A program made the translations under genes and the position numbers. This document shows, piece by piece, positions 32,125 through 40,991 of a DNA stretch of 62,679 nt. The DNA lies in assembly GCA_002787775.1 (NCBI GenBank), contig PCUW01000028.1, forward strand, positions 1 to 62,679, written 5' to 3'. The stretch is from Bdellovibrionales bacterium CG12_big_fil_rev_8_21_14_0_65_38_15 (GTDB taxonomy: Bacteria; Bdellovibrionota; Bacteriovoracia; Bacteriovoracales; Bacteriovoracaceae). How positions within the stretch are numbered: position 1 is the first letter of the stretch; each line of letters starts with the position of its first letter. The notes under the pieces were generated by a model, which saw nothing but the letters and a program-made list of their open reading frames with translations, did no database searches and had not been told where the DNA came from.

Positions 32125-34101
32125 TTAAGAAATTACCTGGGGATCCACATCCATCTTTATCTGTACCGGTTTAAAATTATCAAGATTGGACTGACACATC
32201 GACAAGACAGCATGTAATTGCATTAAATCACTAGACCTTAGAAGAATCGTCCAAGTGAATTTATTCACTCTTTTTTCCATAATTGCTGGCCTTGGTCCCA
32301 ATATATCGACCTTATCATAGTGGTGATTTTTGAGACCTTCTAACCATTGCCCTAACTCTAAAGACTTTTTGATAAGAATATTTTTATCCTTATATGTAAG
32401 ATAAATGACGGCCATCTTTGCGACTGGCGGACATGTTGCTCTTTGCCTTAAATCGAGCTCCTCTTCATAAAACTCACTAAAATGATGTTGTGTAATATGA
32501 ACAAAAAGTGGATGTTCAGGCGAATGTGTTTGGACAAGAACCTTGCCTGGCTGACCAAATCGTCCTGATCTTCCACTAACCTGGACAAGCGTCTGCCATG
32601 CTCGCTCCATTGCCCTAAAATCTGGAAAATTAAGTTGCTGATCAATTCCAAGGACGATGACTGTATTTACTTTTTTAAAGTTATGTCCCTTTGAAAGCAT
32701 TTGAGTACCGACAAGAACATCTACCTCATGACGATGAAACCGATCTAAAGAGTCTTTGAGTTGTTCCAGATTTTTAATTTCATCTCTATCAAAACGCTCA
32801 ACCCTTAATCCTTTTATGGCTTCTTTTAAAACCTGTTCTACCTTTTCTGTTCCATATCCTTTTTGCATTAAAGTGATACAAGAACATTCAGGGCAAATAG
32901 ATGGCATTGTGGTTTTTGTTGCGCATGTCTGACAAGAGATTTCATTTCTTGCTTTAAAATAGCGCATATTTGTCGAGCAGTTGGGACACTGAAATTGATG
33001 ACCACATGAAGAACATTGCAAATAACTTGAAAAGCCTAAACGGTTAATAAAGACGAGCGCTTGCTCTCCATTCTTATAAGCATCCTCAATGGCCTTCATT
33101 GATTTTCTTGTCAAAGGCCAATGCTCTATAGTCTCACCATCTCGATTTTCTCTTTGATCAAGAATTTCAATCGTGGGCAAGTTAAAGCCATGTACGCGTT
33201 TTTTTAAAGGATAATAGAGCTGAGTATTAATTAATGAATTATAGGACTCTAGTGAGGGCGTTGCTGAACCCAGCACAACAGGGATTTGCAGCATCGAGGC
33301 TCTCTTGATAGCAACATCTCTTGCATTATAAGCACATCGATCATCTTGTTTAAATGATGAGTCATGTTCTTCGTCTACAATAATCAAACCAATATTTTCA
33401 ATCGGTAAAAAAACAGAACTTCTCACGCCCACTATAACAATCGGATCTTTGTTTTTCTTCAAAGTATCTCGCAGTTGATATTTTTGAGAGGCGCCAACTT
33501 CACTGCTATAAGCATAGATTTTTTGATCAAGAACAGATCTAAACTTATCTAAAAATTGTGGTGTTAGATTAATTTCTGGCAACAAGAAAAGAACGCTCCT
33601 TCCTTCTTTTAAGACCTTCTTCATGAGATGAAGATAGATATGTGTTTTACCACTTCCAGTAACACCATGAATAAGATGTTTGGAGAATTTATCCGTTAAC
33701 GATTTTTCAATTCGTTCAAAAACCTCTTCTTGATCAGGCGTTAATTCCTCAAGGTGCTCCACCTTTGAGCTTATCATTGCCTCCAGCGGTCTAGGTCTTT
33801 TCATGGACTTTGGAAGTGCATCATTAACGAGCTGGCCCAATGGGTAGTGATAGTAATCAGACATCCATGAGTAGAGCTTCATTTCATGCTCACTCAAATT
33901 CATAACTTCATCAAATTTATTCTTTATTGATTTTAGATTCAAGCTTGCAGCTTCGCCGTCATCTTCTTTTATAACCCAACCCAATACTTCTCTTTTTCCA
34001 AGCGGCGCCGTTACACTTTGACCGATCTCAAGCCTTTCATCAGATTGATAGGTTAACAGCGACTTATTAAACGGTGTATTACAGGCAACTTGATAATTCA
34101 T
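32125..34101 (-). CDS. priA: Primosomal helicase PriA
   Basis: Replication-restart helicase that loads the replisome at forks that have stopped. The 658-residue protein has an N-terminal DNA-binding region, Walker A GVTGSGKTHIYL, DEEHDSSF (Walker B), and helicase motifs VVLGSATPSLESY and LVQVSGRSGR. The zinc-binding cysteines are in CSSCGHQFQCPNC and CQTCATKT...CPEC. Domains and motifs are complete; it is shorter than E. coli PriA (732 aa), mainly at the N-terminus. It begins at the stop of the upstream 340-residue secreted protein and is third in galU-unknown-priA. Confidence 0.94.
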   Translation of the reverse strand: MNYQVACNTPFNKSLLTYQSDERLEIGQSVTAPLGKREVLGWVIKEDDGEAASLNLKSIKNKFDEVMNLSEHEMKLYSWMSDYYHYPLGQLVNDALPKSMKRPRPLEAMISSKVEHLEELTPDQEEVFERIEKSLTDKFSKHLIHGVTGSGKTHIYLHLMKKVLKEGRSVLFLLPEINLTPQFLDKFRSVLDQKIYAYSSEVGASQKYQLRDTLKKNKDPIVIVGVRSSVFLPIENIGLIIVDEEHDSSFKQDDRCAYNARDVAIKRASMLQIPVVLGSATPSLESYNSLINTQLYYPLKKRVHGFNLPTIEILDQRENRDGETIEHWPLTRKSMKAIEDAYKNGEQALVFINRLGFSSYLQCSSCGHQFQCPNCSTNMRYFKARNEISCQTCATKTTMPSICPECSCITLMQKGYGTEKVEQVLKEAIKGLRVERFDRDEIKNLEQLKDSLDRFHRHEVDVLVGTQMLSKGHNFKKVNTVIVLGIDQQLNFPDFRAMERAWQTLVQVSGRSGRFGQPGKVLVQTHSPEHPLFVHITQHHFSEFYEEELDLRQRATCPPVAKMAVIYLTYKDKNILIKKSLELGQWLEGLKNHHYDKVDILGPRPAIMEKRVNKFTWTILLRSSDLMQLHAVLSMCQSNLDNFKPVQIKMDVDPQVIS

Positions 34102-35124
34102 TTAGAAAATAAATGTCGGTTGCACTTGTTGCAATTTTACCGTCTGTTCTGTGGCTTTAGCACTTTGTTTTTTTCTATAAGTTTTTGCGGCATCTGCATA
34201 ATCTTGTGCTCTTTTTGTAAATGGAGTTGATCGAGTGTTCAGATGAGATAGGCCTGTAAACTGTACGCGCCAATTCACTCCTGCCATATCCTTATAAATC
34301 ATTGTTTTAGGAAGTTCATGTGAACCGTTAAATAATACATACTCATCAGCAATCACCCTTAAGTCGCCAAGTGGAGATTGATATTCTATTTTTCTCAAAC
34401 GATGATCTTCATTTCCAAAGAGTGCCGTTATACTTTTAAGATCGACTTTCCAATAAAGCTCGCTTGCCTCTCGACTTAAACTGACATTGCCAGCATCTTT
34501 ATACATTGGAGCCGATAAGGTTTCTTTTACACTTGATAGTTTTTCCTGATCTTCAGGCTCAAGTGGTGACACTAAGGCTTCATCACTTTGTCTTTGCTCC
34601 AGATAAACTTTATAACGATGATAGAGATTTATCTTTTCTCTAGACATCAACTCTTTATTGGAAACAAATCCTTGAGAGTATTTATTTAAGATATTTTTTA
34701 AGACTGAAGAATCATTCAAAACCAAAACACTCATCAGGCCATAAAACATTCCCCTTTCTAAAGAAGAGTCATTTTCGACAATCTTTTTGAGATCAGGGAA
34801 ATATTTTGATGCTACAACACTATCTTCTTTTAATGATTGATCCTCATAGCTTACTTGAATAACATCAATCGACTGCTCTTTTTCAAGAGAAATTAACCAT
34901 TTATAAAAGGCTGGTTTTTTAGTTTCTTCAGCAGACTCTTTTTCCACTTCTTCTCCCATTCCTGCGGGTGAAGCTGTCTCCATTTTACTTACCATGGCGG
35001 TTACGACGATAAGATTTCCACTTGGCTCTTTATTGTTTACGTTTCTAAATAGTCCTTCGACCGTTGGCACAGCTTGTACATTTGAAGCGATAACTAAAGA
35101 TATTATTGCAGCAATTATCTTCAT
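34102..35124 (-). CDS. Secreted hypothetical protein, 340 aa
   Basis: Unrecognised. The signal peptide IAAIISLVIASNVQA (cut after Ala18) is clear, so the protein is periplasmic or outer-membrane associated. The mature part starts with a strand-rich region, has an acidic helical linker and a C-terminal Lys/Gln-rich helix. No cysteines in obvious pairs. Its start overlaps the galU stop by 4 bases, and priA follows at once, so it is translated between two housekeeping genes. That tight packing indicates a real gene. Confidence 0.65.
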   Translation of the reverse strand: MKIIAAIISLVIASNVQAVPTVEGLFRNVNNKEPSGNLIVVTAMVSKMETASPAGMGEEVEKESAEETKKPAFYKWLISLEKEQSIDVIQVSYEDQSLKEDSVVASKYFPDLKKIVENDSSLERGMFYGLMSVLVLNDSSVLKNILNKYSQGFVSNKELMSREKINLYHRYKVYLEQRQSDEALVSPLEPEDQEKLSSVKETLSAPMYKDAGNVSLSREASELYWKVDLKSITALFGNEDHRLRKIEYQSPLGDLRVIADEYVLFNGSHELPKTMIYKDMAGVNWRVQFTGLSHLNTRSTPFTKRAQDYADAAKTYRKKQSAKATEQTVKLQQVQPTFIF

Positions 35125-35990
35125 ATTAATTTTCTCTTTTCTTTTAAAATTGTAATCATTGTTTCACGTAAATCTTCCCGGCCTAAAGCGAAATCTACGG
35201 TGGCCCTTAAGTAGCCTTCCAAACTACCCGTATCATATCTTTGTCCTTCAAATTCATGAGCGAAAACTTTATCTTCCAAGCACAACATATTGATAGCATC
35301 TGTGAGCTGATATTCACCACCGGCCCCTCGCTCTATTCTTTCAAGCGCACCAAAAATTTCATTTTTAAGAATATATCTTCCCGGTGTTGCTAAGTTTGTT
35401 GGGGCGTCCTCTGGCTTTGGCTTTTCTACCATTCCTTGCATTTTCAAGGTTTTGCCATCAATCGAAGTCCCTTTCACAATCCCATATTTATACGTTAATT
35501 CTTTTGCAACCTGCATGACACCAATCACTGAACCGTGATGTTTGTCATAACAGTCAATAAGTTGTCTCGTGACAGGAATATTGTTTACTACAATATCGTC
35601 GCCCAAAATGACGGCAAAATCCTCTTTGCCAACAACAGACTTTGCACATAAAACAGCATGTCCTAAGCCTAGTTGTTCTTTTTGTCTTACGGTGACAATC
35701 TCAATCATGTCTCCAATCTTTCGTATTTTCTCAAATAGTTCTTGCTTGTTATTTTTTATTAGAAATGTTTCTAGCTCTATATTGCGATCAAAATAGTTTT
35801 CAATAGCCTCTTTTCCAGAAGATGTTACGAAAACAATCTCCTGAATGCCCGACAACACGGCTTCTTCTACACAATAGTGGATCATTGGCTGATCAAGTAT
35901 TGGTAACATCTCTTTTGGTACCTGTTTGGTAGCAGGTAAGAATCTTGTCCCTTTTCCGGCAACGGGGATGACAGCCTTTTTTATCTTCAT
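35121..35990 (-). CDS. galU: UTP-glucose-1-phosphate uridylyltransferase
   Basis: Makes UDP-glucose from UTP and glucose-1-phosphate for LPS and exopolysaccharide building. The 289-residue protein starts AVIPVAGKGTRFLPATKQVP with the NTP-binding GxGTRxxPxTK signature, and has the PKEMLPI, VRQKEQLGLGHAVLCA, VILGDDIV and VMEKPK-like MVEKPKPEDAP motifs of bacterial GalU. AGGTGG precedes the ATG. It heads a three-gene run with a secreted protein and priA, and is divergent from the 36034 barrel gene. Confidence 0.95.
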   Translation of the reverse strand: MKIKKAVIPVAGKGTRFLPATKQVPKEMLPILDQPMIHYCVEEAVLSGIQEIVFVTSSGKEAIENYFDRNIELETFLIKNNKQELFEKIRKIGDMIEIVTVRQKEQLGLGHAVLCAKSVVGKEDFAVILGDDIVVNNIPVTRQLIDCYDKHHGSVIGVMQVAKELTYKYGIVKGTSIDGKTLKMQGMVEKPKPEDAPTNLATPGRYILKNEIFGALERIERGAGGEYQLTDAINMLCLEDKVFAHEFEGQRYDTGSLEGYLRATVDFALGREDLRETMITILKEKRKLI

Positions 35991-35996
35991 TACAAT
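35968..35996 (+). promoter_or_regulatory. Promoter of the 36-47 kb plus-strand gene run
   Basis: ATGACA (35968-35973), 17-base spacer, TACAAT (35991-35996), inside the divergent galU start. Transcription would begin near 36003 with a leader of about 30 bases and GAGG before the ATG at 36034. Confidence 0.65.
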
Positions 35997-36033
35997 TAAA
36001 CCACCTTTATCTTTTAACGAGGCATCTTACCCT

Positions 36034-36921
36034 ATGAAATTCACCATCGCCATGTTGTCACGACTACTTCCGACTCTTTTACTCGGTCTTAGCTGTGCAA
36101 CATATCTAAATGCCTCAGAAGTATCGACAACGAGACTAAAAGCGACTGCAGGTGCAGGTGTTGGATCACTCCTAATGGATGAGGCGACGATGCTAAACCC
36201 TGCTGCTATTTCATTTTTTCAGGTTTCATCTATTTATATCCAAAAATCGGGAACAGATTTCACGGCAGATGATAATTCTCCACGTTCTTCTGCAAGCGAG
36301 GAAAACCTTCTTTTCATCGCCTCAGACTCAAAGGGCGATGTCGACGGATCTTTTAGTTATTCAAAGCAAGATGATCGTTTTGGTAAAGTGACTAGAATGG
36401 CGGCTTCTGCGAGTTCGGCCATTGGTAAAAAATCTGCACTTGGATTTAGCTATTCAACAACGAAGCGTACAGGTGGACCACTACCAGCGAAGCTAAATCA
36501 AATATCTGCTGGGGTAACTCACGCCATTTCCCCAGAGTTTACTTTTGGAATTATTGTTCCAGATGTTTTGGGTGATGATCCTTTGGCGCGCAGGGCAATT
36601 GCTGGTGCTCAATATGTATACAAAGATTTCATCGCTCTTATGTTTGATGCTGGTGCTGGTTGGGAGACTGATGCAAAAGAATCCTCCGTAGTGCGCGCCG
36701 CTGTTCAGTTGAAAATCTTTCAAGATTTCTACATGCGTTTTGGAGCTCAAGAAGATAAAGGTCTAAAAAAGAAAGGGACTGGTGCCGGTTTAGGCTGGGT
36801 TCAGCCACGACTTGTGATTGAAGCTGCAGTTGCCTCAACTCAATACAGTGAACTTGTCTCCATTGGACAAGTTGATGAAAAAGCCAAAGAAACTTCATTT
36901 TCTTTATCGTACAGATTTTAA
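36034..36921 (+). CDS. Outer-membrane barrel protein, 295 aa
   Basis: The ATG at 36034 begins a signal peptide (MKFTIAMLSRLLPTLLLGLS, then CATYLNA); earlier in-frame starts run into galU and are rejected. The mature protein has AGVGSLLMDEATMLNPAAIS near the N-terminus, which resembles the start of FadL/PorV/TraF-type barrels, then amphipathic strands, and ends SLSYRF with terminal Phe. Its substrate is unknown. It is followed without a gap by the CFI-box protein, so the pair is likely to act together at the envelope. Confidence 0.73.
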   Translation: MKFTIAMLSRLLPTLLLGLSCATYLNASEVSTTRLKATAGAGVGSLLMDEATMLNPAAISFFQVSSIYIQKSGTDFTADDNSPRSSASEENLLFIASDSKGDVDGSFSYSKQDDRFGKVTRMAASASSAIGKKSALGFSYSTTKRTGGPLPAKLNQISAGVTHAISPEFTFGIIVPDVLGDDPLARRAIAGAQYVYKDFIALMFDAGAGWETDAKESSVVRAAVQLKIFQDFYMRFGAQEDKGLKKKGTGAGLGWVQPRLVIEAAVASTQYSELVSIGQVDEKAKETSFSLSYRF

Positions 36922-37635
36922 ATGAGCACAAAAGATAATGAAAAATCATATAATGTCGTTAGATCTGAGCCCGTAGTAAAGGCTTATGCCGAACGTCTTA
37001 AAGTTTTAAAAAAAGCACAAGAATTTGCCGCAATGGAAGAGATTCCAAAAGCGGTGCAGTTCTATTCTCAATATTTAAATATTTTAGCTCAATACTTTGA
37101 TGTTCCAGAGAGTTCACTTTCACCTGCATTTTTTAATAGAGAGAATGATCTGGCAGAAATGTTGCTTATTTCCCACGTCTATTGGGACCTTGGTAAAGCT
37201 TATGATAGAAGCCCCAATTTAACTCTTGAGTCTATAAGATGCTTGAAACAATTTGTCGCTTTTACTATTGGGTTTAAATATCAATATGCTAATTCACAAA
37301 TGGTTAAGAAGTTCGTAAGACAAAAGCTTGCACATAACCCGAAAGCCTTCAAAGATACTTATGAAAAAATAAGAATTGAAGCTAAAGGATGTTATATTGC
37401 AACTCTTTGCTACGGTTCACTTGACCCAAGAACTATTGCCCTTAGAGACTACCGTGACACGGTATTATCAAGATATAATTTAGGTAAAGTTTTCATTCAT
37501 ATATATCAAGTTATTTCTCCGATTTTTGTAAGAGTACTTATCACATTTCCTTTTTTGAATAGATTTTTTGAGCCTCTCTTATCTAGATCAATTGGCCTAT
37601 ACATGAAAATTTCAAGGATTTCGCTACCTCAATGA
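36922..37635 (+). CDS. CFI-box-CTERM-like protein
   Basis: A 237-residue protein with no signal peptide. Residues 1-150 are helical. Residues 156-205 match the CFI-box C-terminal domain: GCYIATLCYGSLDPRTIALR, then DYRDTVLSRYNLGKVFIHIY and VISPIF. Proteins with this module usually read GCFIATAAYGS and end in a hydrophobic tail; its function is unknown. The C-terminal 40 residues here are hydrophobic (VISPIFVRVLITFPFL), as in relatives. It starts right after the barrel gene and its end overlaps the LptF/LptG-type permease gene by 4 bases. Confidence 0.75.
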   Translation: MSTKDNEKSYNVVRSEPVVKAYAERLKVLKKAQEFAAMEEIPKAVQFYSQYLNILAQYFDVPESSLSPAFFNRENDLAEMLLISHVYWDLGKAYDRSPNLTLESIRCLKQFVAFTIGFKYQYANSQMVKKFVRQKLAHNPKAFKDTYEKIRIEAKGCYIATLCYGSLDPRTIALRDYRDTVLSRYNLGKVFIHIYQVISPIFVRVLITFPFLNRFFEPLLSRSIGLYMKISRISLPQ

Positions 37636-38738
37636 TTTTAAAAAATCTAATTCTGATTGAGTGGTTTAAGGCTTTTGTAGCCTCTGTATTTGCATTAATG
37701 CTGCTAATTACTGTTTCTAATCTTGTTTCTGGTTTTCTGCGCGATAATGTTACGGCCCAGGAAGTTTTTTTTAATTTTCTAATAGAAGCACCAAGCTTTC
37801 TTGCTCGCGTCCTTCCGATTTCATGCCTAACAGCTTCTCTTTTTAGTATTAATAAGCTTAAAAATAGAAACGAGCTTACAGCTATTTTTGCTTCAGGTTT
37901 TTCAAGAAAACAATTTTTTTCAACGATCGCCCTAGCCTCATTTCTTATTTGTTTGCTGCAGCTATTGATAACTGGCTTTATTGATCCCTATGCTCGATCA
38001 CGCAGGCACATCCTTATTCCAGAGTCGGATAGAAAATTTAGAAATCTTGAAGGCCAAGGGCTTCGAGCAAGTACAATTGGCAGTGGGCGCATTTGGTACA
38101 AGAGTCAAAATTACTTCTTCTCTTTTTCATCGTTTAATAAAGAAAGAGACGAGCTTCTTGATGTCACTCTCTATTTTTTTGGATCTGATTATAAAATCAC
38201 AAAAAGAATTAAAGGCGGCAAGCTTATTAACACTCCTGAAGGTAAGTGGTATTTTCCGACTTCAACGAGTTATATTAATTTAGACAATCAGGTTTTTCCG
38301 GAAAAGGTTAGTGAAACCAATTTAGAGGTAGACCTCGATGAAAATGTTGATGATTTCAAGCGAATAGAAAGCGATATTACGACCTTGCCACTAAATGGGC
38401 TCGTTGATTATGTTTCGAGGCTCAAACGATCAGGAATTAATACCGACGAATACTCTGTTCTTCTATATGATAAGTTTTCAGCAGCGTTTGTCTGTGTTGT
38501 TTTTGCACTTTTGGCAAGTATCGCCGCCTATAATCCAGGCAGGCGATCTTCGAATATGGGTAAGAACATAGCCTTTGTATTTACTTTTACTATTATATAT
38601 TGGCTTACAACTAGTTATACAACTGAGCTTGGTAAAAGCTCAAAACTGTCTCCGCTCTTGGCCTCATTCGGCGTACCATTTTTATTTTGCTGCTTTATTG
38701 CCTACACTTTTTACTCACACCGGAAACTTAAAACATGA
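37632..38738 (+). CDS. LptF/LptG-family permease (YjgP/YjgQ)
   Basis: A 368-residue inner-membrane protein of the LPS-export ABC transporter permease family. Three N-terminal helices with LIEAPSFLARVLPISCLTAS, ELTAIFASGFSRKQFF (coupling helix region), a periplasmic jellyroll-like region (about 125-270), and three C-terminal helices including VFALLASIAAYNPGRRSSNM give the family layout. E. coli uses LptF and LptG as a pair; only one is here, and I cannot say which. It overlaps both neighbours by 4 bases and sits directly before a glycosyltransferase, supporting an LPS or glycolipid role. Confidence 0.88.
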   Translation: MILKNLILIEWFKAFVASVFALMLLITVSNLVSGFLRDNVTAQEVFFNFLIEAPSFLARVLPISCLTASLFSINKLKNRNELTAIFASGFSRKQFFSTIALASFLICLLQLLITGFIDPYARSRRHILIPESDRKFRNLEGQGLRASTIGSGRIWYKSQNYFFSFSSFNKERDELLDVTLYFFGSDYKITKRIKGGKLINTPEGKWYFPTSTSYINLDNQVFPEKVSETNLEVDLDENVDDFKRIESDITTLPLNGLVDYVSRLKRSGINTDEYSVLLYDKFSAAFVCVVFALLASIAAYNPGRRSSNMGKNIAFVFTFTIIYWLTTSYTTELGKSSKLSPLLASFGVPFLFCCFIAYTFYSHRKLKT

Positions 38739-40369
38739 TTAAGTGGTTGATGCGTTTAACCCAAAAACATGGATTTTTGGCTTCATTCATTCTTGCGTTT
38801 ATTTTAATGGCCTGGGACATTGGCAACCTCGATGCTATAAGGCAGGGAACTGAAGGCTTTTATCTACAAATTTCAAAGGAAATGAACGCCGCTCACTCCT
38901 TTCTAACTCCTTATTTTCGAGGTGAACCACACTGGTCTAAACCACCTCTACACTTTTGGCTGCCTTTTCCTTTTTATGCTGTTGGATTTCTTGAAACAAC
39001 AACCGCAGCAAGATTATCAATTCTACTTCTCTCTCTATTTTCAATCGCCTATATTGCTTCTTGGGTTCAACGTTTTTTTTCAATTCCCAAAACCACTGCA
39101 GCACTCTTTTTTCTGTCTACAATTGGCTTTGCAAAATATTCTCGTATTTTCATGATGGAGATGCCGCTATCTTTATTAAGTACGCTTGGATCAATCTTTT
39201 TATTTTCAGCTTTGATTGATCAACGAAGAAGCGACTGGTTATATGCTACTCTTTTTTGTGCCCTGAGTGTCTTAGTCAAAGGTCCGGTTGCTTGGGTTAT
39301 GATTGGTGGAAGTTTTTCAATCTTTTTATTTTTACGCCAATACTTTAAACAATCCATTCCTTATAAGAAATTATTAATATTTTCTTTGGCTACTTTTGCT
39401 CTTGGAAGTCTTTGGTTTGTGGCCTGTTATATAAAATACGGTCAGTATTTTATTGATTATTTCTTCTTACGTGAAAACCTTGGCAAATTTACTTCTAAGC
39501 CTTACCCTATTCGGGTTGTGTTTCAAGGCTTGATTATTTTCTCATTGCCTTGGTCTCTTTTTCTGCCCCTTGTTTTTAATATTGAGAATTGGAAAAAACG
39601 CTTAACTGCTGTTGATAAAAAGTTTTGGCCAAGAGTTTTTGTTCTATCATCTTTTTTCGTCTTCTTTTTCTTGTGGCTCATTCCGAATCAACGCTCTCAC
39701 CACTACGCAATGCCAAGTATCTTTTTCTTTCTAATCATTTTACTTGATACGATGAAGTGTCACCACTCACCGATCAAGGGCATTGCCGCTAGTTTTTCGA
39801 ATTTAGCTAGCTCCACTTTATTTTTTACCTTGCTTCCCATTTTATTGATGACGTTTGCCTTTCCCTCTTTATTTGAAAGCAGTTCAAATATTTTAGTTAT
39901 GCTTCTTGCCATCGCTTTCACACTTTTTGCTTTTATTTCTTTTTTTAGGAAAGTATCGCTTAGGACAAGAGCCCTATCAGCACTTCTTTGCTTTGGTTTT
40001 ATCTGGTCTTTTGTCACTCCTCTTTTCGTTTACCCAACTGTTCCCGATAGAGTCATCAAAATTGTCGCAGACCGTGATCTAACCGTTGTTTATCGAAAGC
40101 CATATTTTATTGAAGAGGCCATAGATCGAAATGGTCTTTTAATCATTAACCCTCAACAAATCTCTACTCGTCTTTACGAAGTTAAAGACCTTTTATTAAT
40201 TCCTGAAAGAGTGATTAAACAGCAGGGCCTTGAATCCAAAATCCGCACAATTGACACGTGGCGCGTCTGGCAAAAAAGTCGCAAACTTAGTCATATTCTA
40301 GATGCCATCTCAAAAAGTGACCTATCAATCCTACAAGAGTCTTTAATGCTAGTTGAGCTTAAGCGCTAA
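38735..40369 (+). CDS. ArnT/PMT-type membrane glycosyltransferase
   Basis: A 544-residue polytopic protein with about 11-12 hydrophobic helices of the GT-C fold. The conserved first periplasmic loop has GNLDAIRQGTEGFYLQISK, where the family normally has a DE pair; here it is T-E. HWSKPPLHFWLPF is the hallmark of ArnT-like enzymes, as is RSHHYAMPS. Such enzymes move a sugar from undecaprenyl phosphate to lipid A or protein. The substrate cannot be told from sequence. Overlap with the LptF/LptG-type gene supports a lipid A or LPS role. Confidence 0.82.
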   Translation: MIKWLMRLTQKHGFLASFILAFILMAWDIGNLDAIRQGTEGFYLQISKEMNAAHSFLTPYFRGEPHWSKPPLHFWLPFPFYAVGFLETTTAARLSILLLSLFSIAYIASWVQRFFSIPKTTAALFFLSTIGFAKYSRIFMMEMPLSLLSTLGSIFLFSALIDQRRSDWLYATLFCALSVLVKGPVAWVMIGGSFSIFLFLRQYFKQSIPYKKLLIFSLATFALGSLWFVACYIKYGQYFIDYFFLRENLGKFTSKPYPIRVVFQGLIIFSLPWSLFLPLVFNIENWKKRLTAVDKKFWPRVFVLSSFFVFFFLWLIPNQRSHHYAMPSIFFFLIILLDTMKCHHSPIKGIAASFSNLASSTLFFTLLPILLMTFAFPSLFESSSNILVMLLAIAFTLFAFISFFRKVSLRTRALSALLCFGFIWSFVTPLFVYPTVPDRVIKIVADRDLTVVYRKPYFIEEAIDRNGLLIINPQQISTRLYEVKDLLLIPERVIKQQGLESKIRTIDTWRVWQKSRKLSHILDAISKSDLSILQESLMLVELKR

Positions 40370-40406
40370 GCTAGACTTGCGCAGTGCATGTATGCTATGA
40401 AAAGTC

Positions 40407-40988
40407 ATGTCTGAATTTACAAAAGAGCACTATAAACTCGAGGGTGAAAAGCTCACAGTTTTCACTTATCCAGCACCAGTTCTTAAGCAGGTTGCAAAAC
40501 CTGTTGTTGAATTTAATGAGGAACTTAACAAGCTTGTTAAGGATATGTTTTTTACAATGTATCACGCTCCAGGCATTGGACTTGCGGCACCTCAAGTTGG
40601 CAAATCGATAAGACTTTTTGTTATGGATATTGATTTTGATCGTGAAAAAACGTTGAATTCTGACGGTCATACTGAATGGTCTTTTTCTAATTTCAATCCC
40701 ATGGTCATCATCAATCCAGTCTTTAAGCAAAAAGACGGTGAAATTCTTTACGAAGAAGGTTGTCTCTCTGTTCCTGGTGTCTATGAAGATGTTAAGCGCG
40801 CCAATCATGTCGTGCTTGAGTATCAAGACCTAAATGGCGACAAACAATCACTTGAAGCAGAGGGTACTCTTGCCGTTTGCTTACAGCATGAAAATGACCA
40901 CCTAGACGGAATCGTCTTTCTTGAAAGACTTTCACTTTTAAAACGACAGTTTCTAACGAAGAAATTTTTAAAAGCGAAAAAAGGCTAA
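40407..40988 (+). CDS. def: Peptide deformylase
   Basis: Removes the formyl group from new proteins. The 193-residue protein has all three motifs: GIGLAAPQVG (motif 1), EEGCLSVPG (motif 2 with metal Cys) and QHENDHLDG (motif 3 with both metal His and catalytic Glu). It is slightly longer than E. coli Def (169 aa) through an insertion near residue 75 and an N-terminal extension. No good ribosome site is seen (only GAAAAG). fmt follows after 3 bases, the classic def-fmt pair. Confidence 0.95.
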   Translation: MSEFTKEHYKLEGEKLTVFTYPAPVLKQVAKPVVEFNEELNKLVKDMFFTMYHAPGIGLAAPQVGKSIRLFVMDIDFDREKTLNSDGHTEWSFSNFNPMVIINPVFKQKDGEILYEEGCLSVPGVYEDVKRANHVVLEYQDLNGDKQSLEAEGTLAVCLQHENDHLDGIVFLERLSLLKRQFLTKKFLKAKKG

Positions 40989-40991
40989 GCT

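Noticed and set aside
35926..36033. Longer start for the 36034 barrel protein
   Set aside because: It would run through the start of galU and add residues before a clear signal peptide; the ATG at 36034 is better.
40395..40826. A 143-residue open frame antisense to def
   Set aside because: It lies wholly opposite the peptide deformylase gene, has no domain and no ribosome site; it is a shadow of the real gene.
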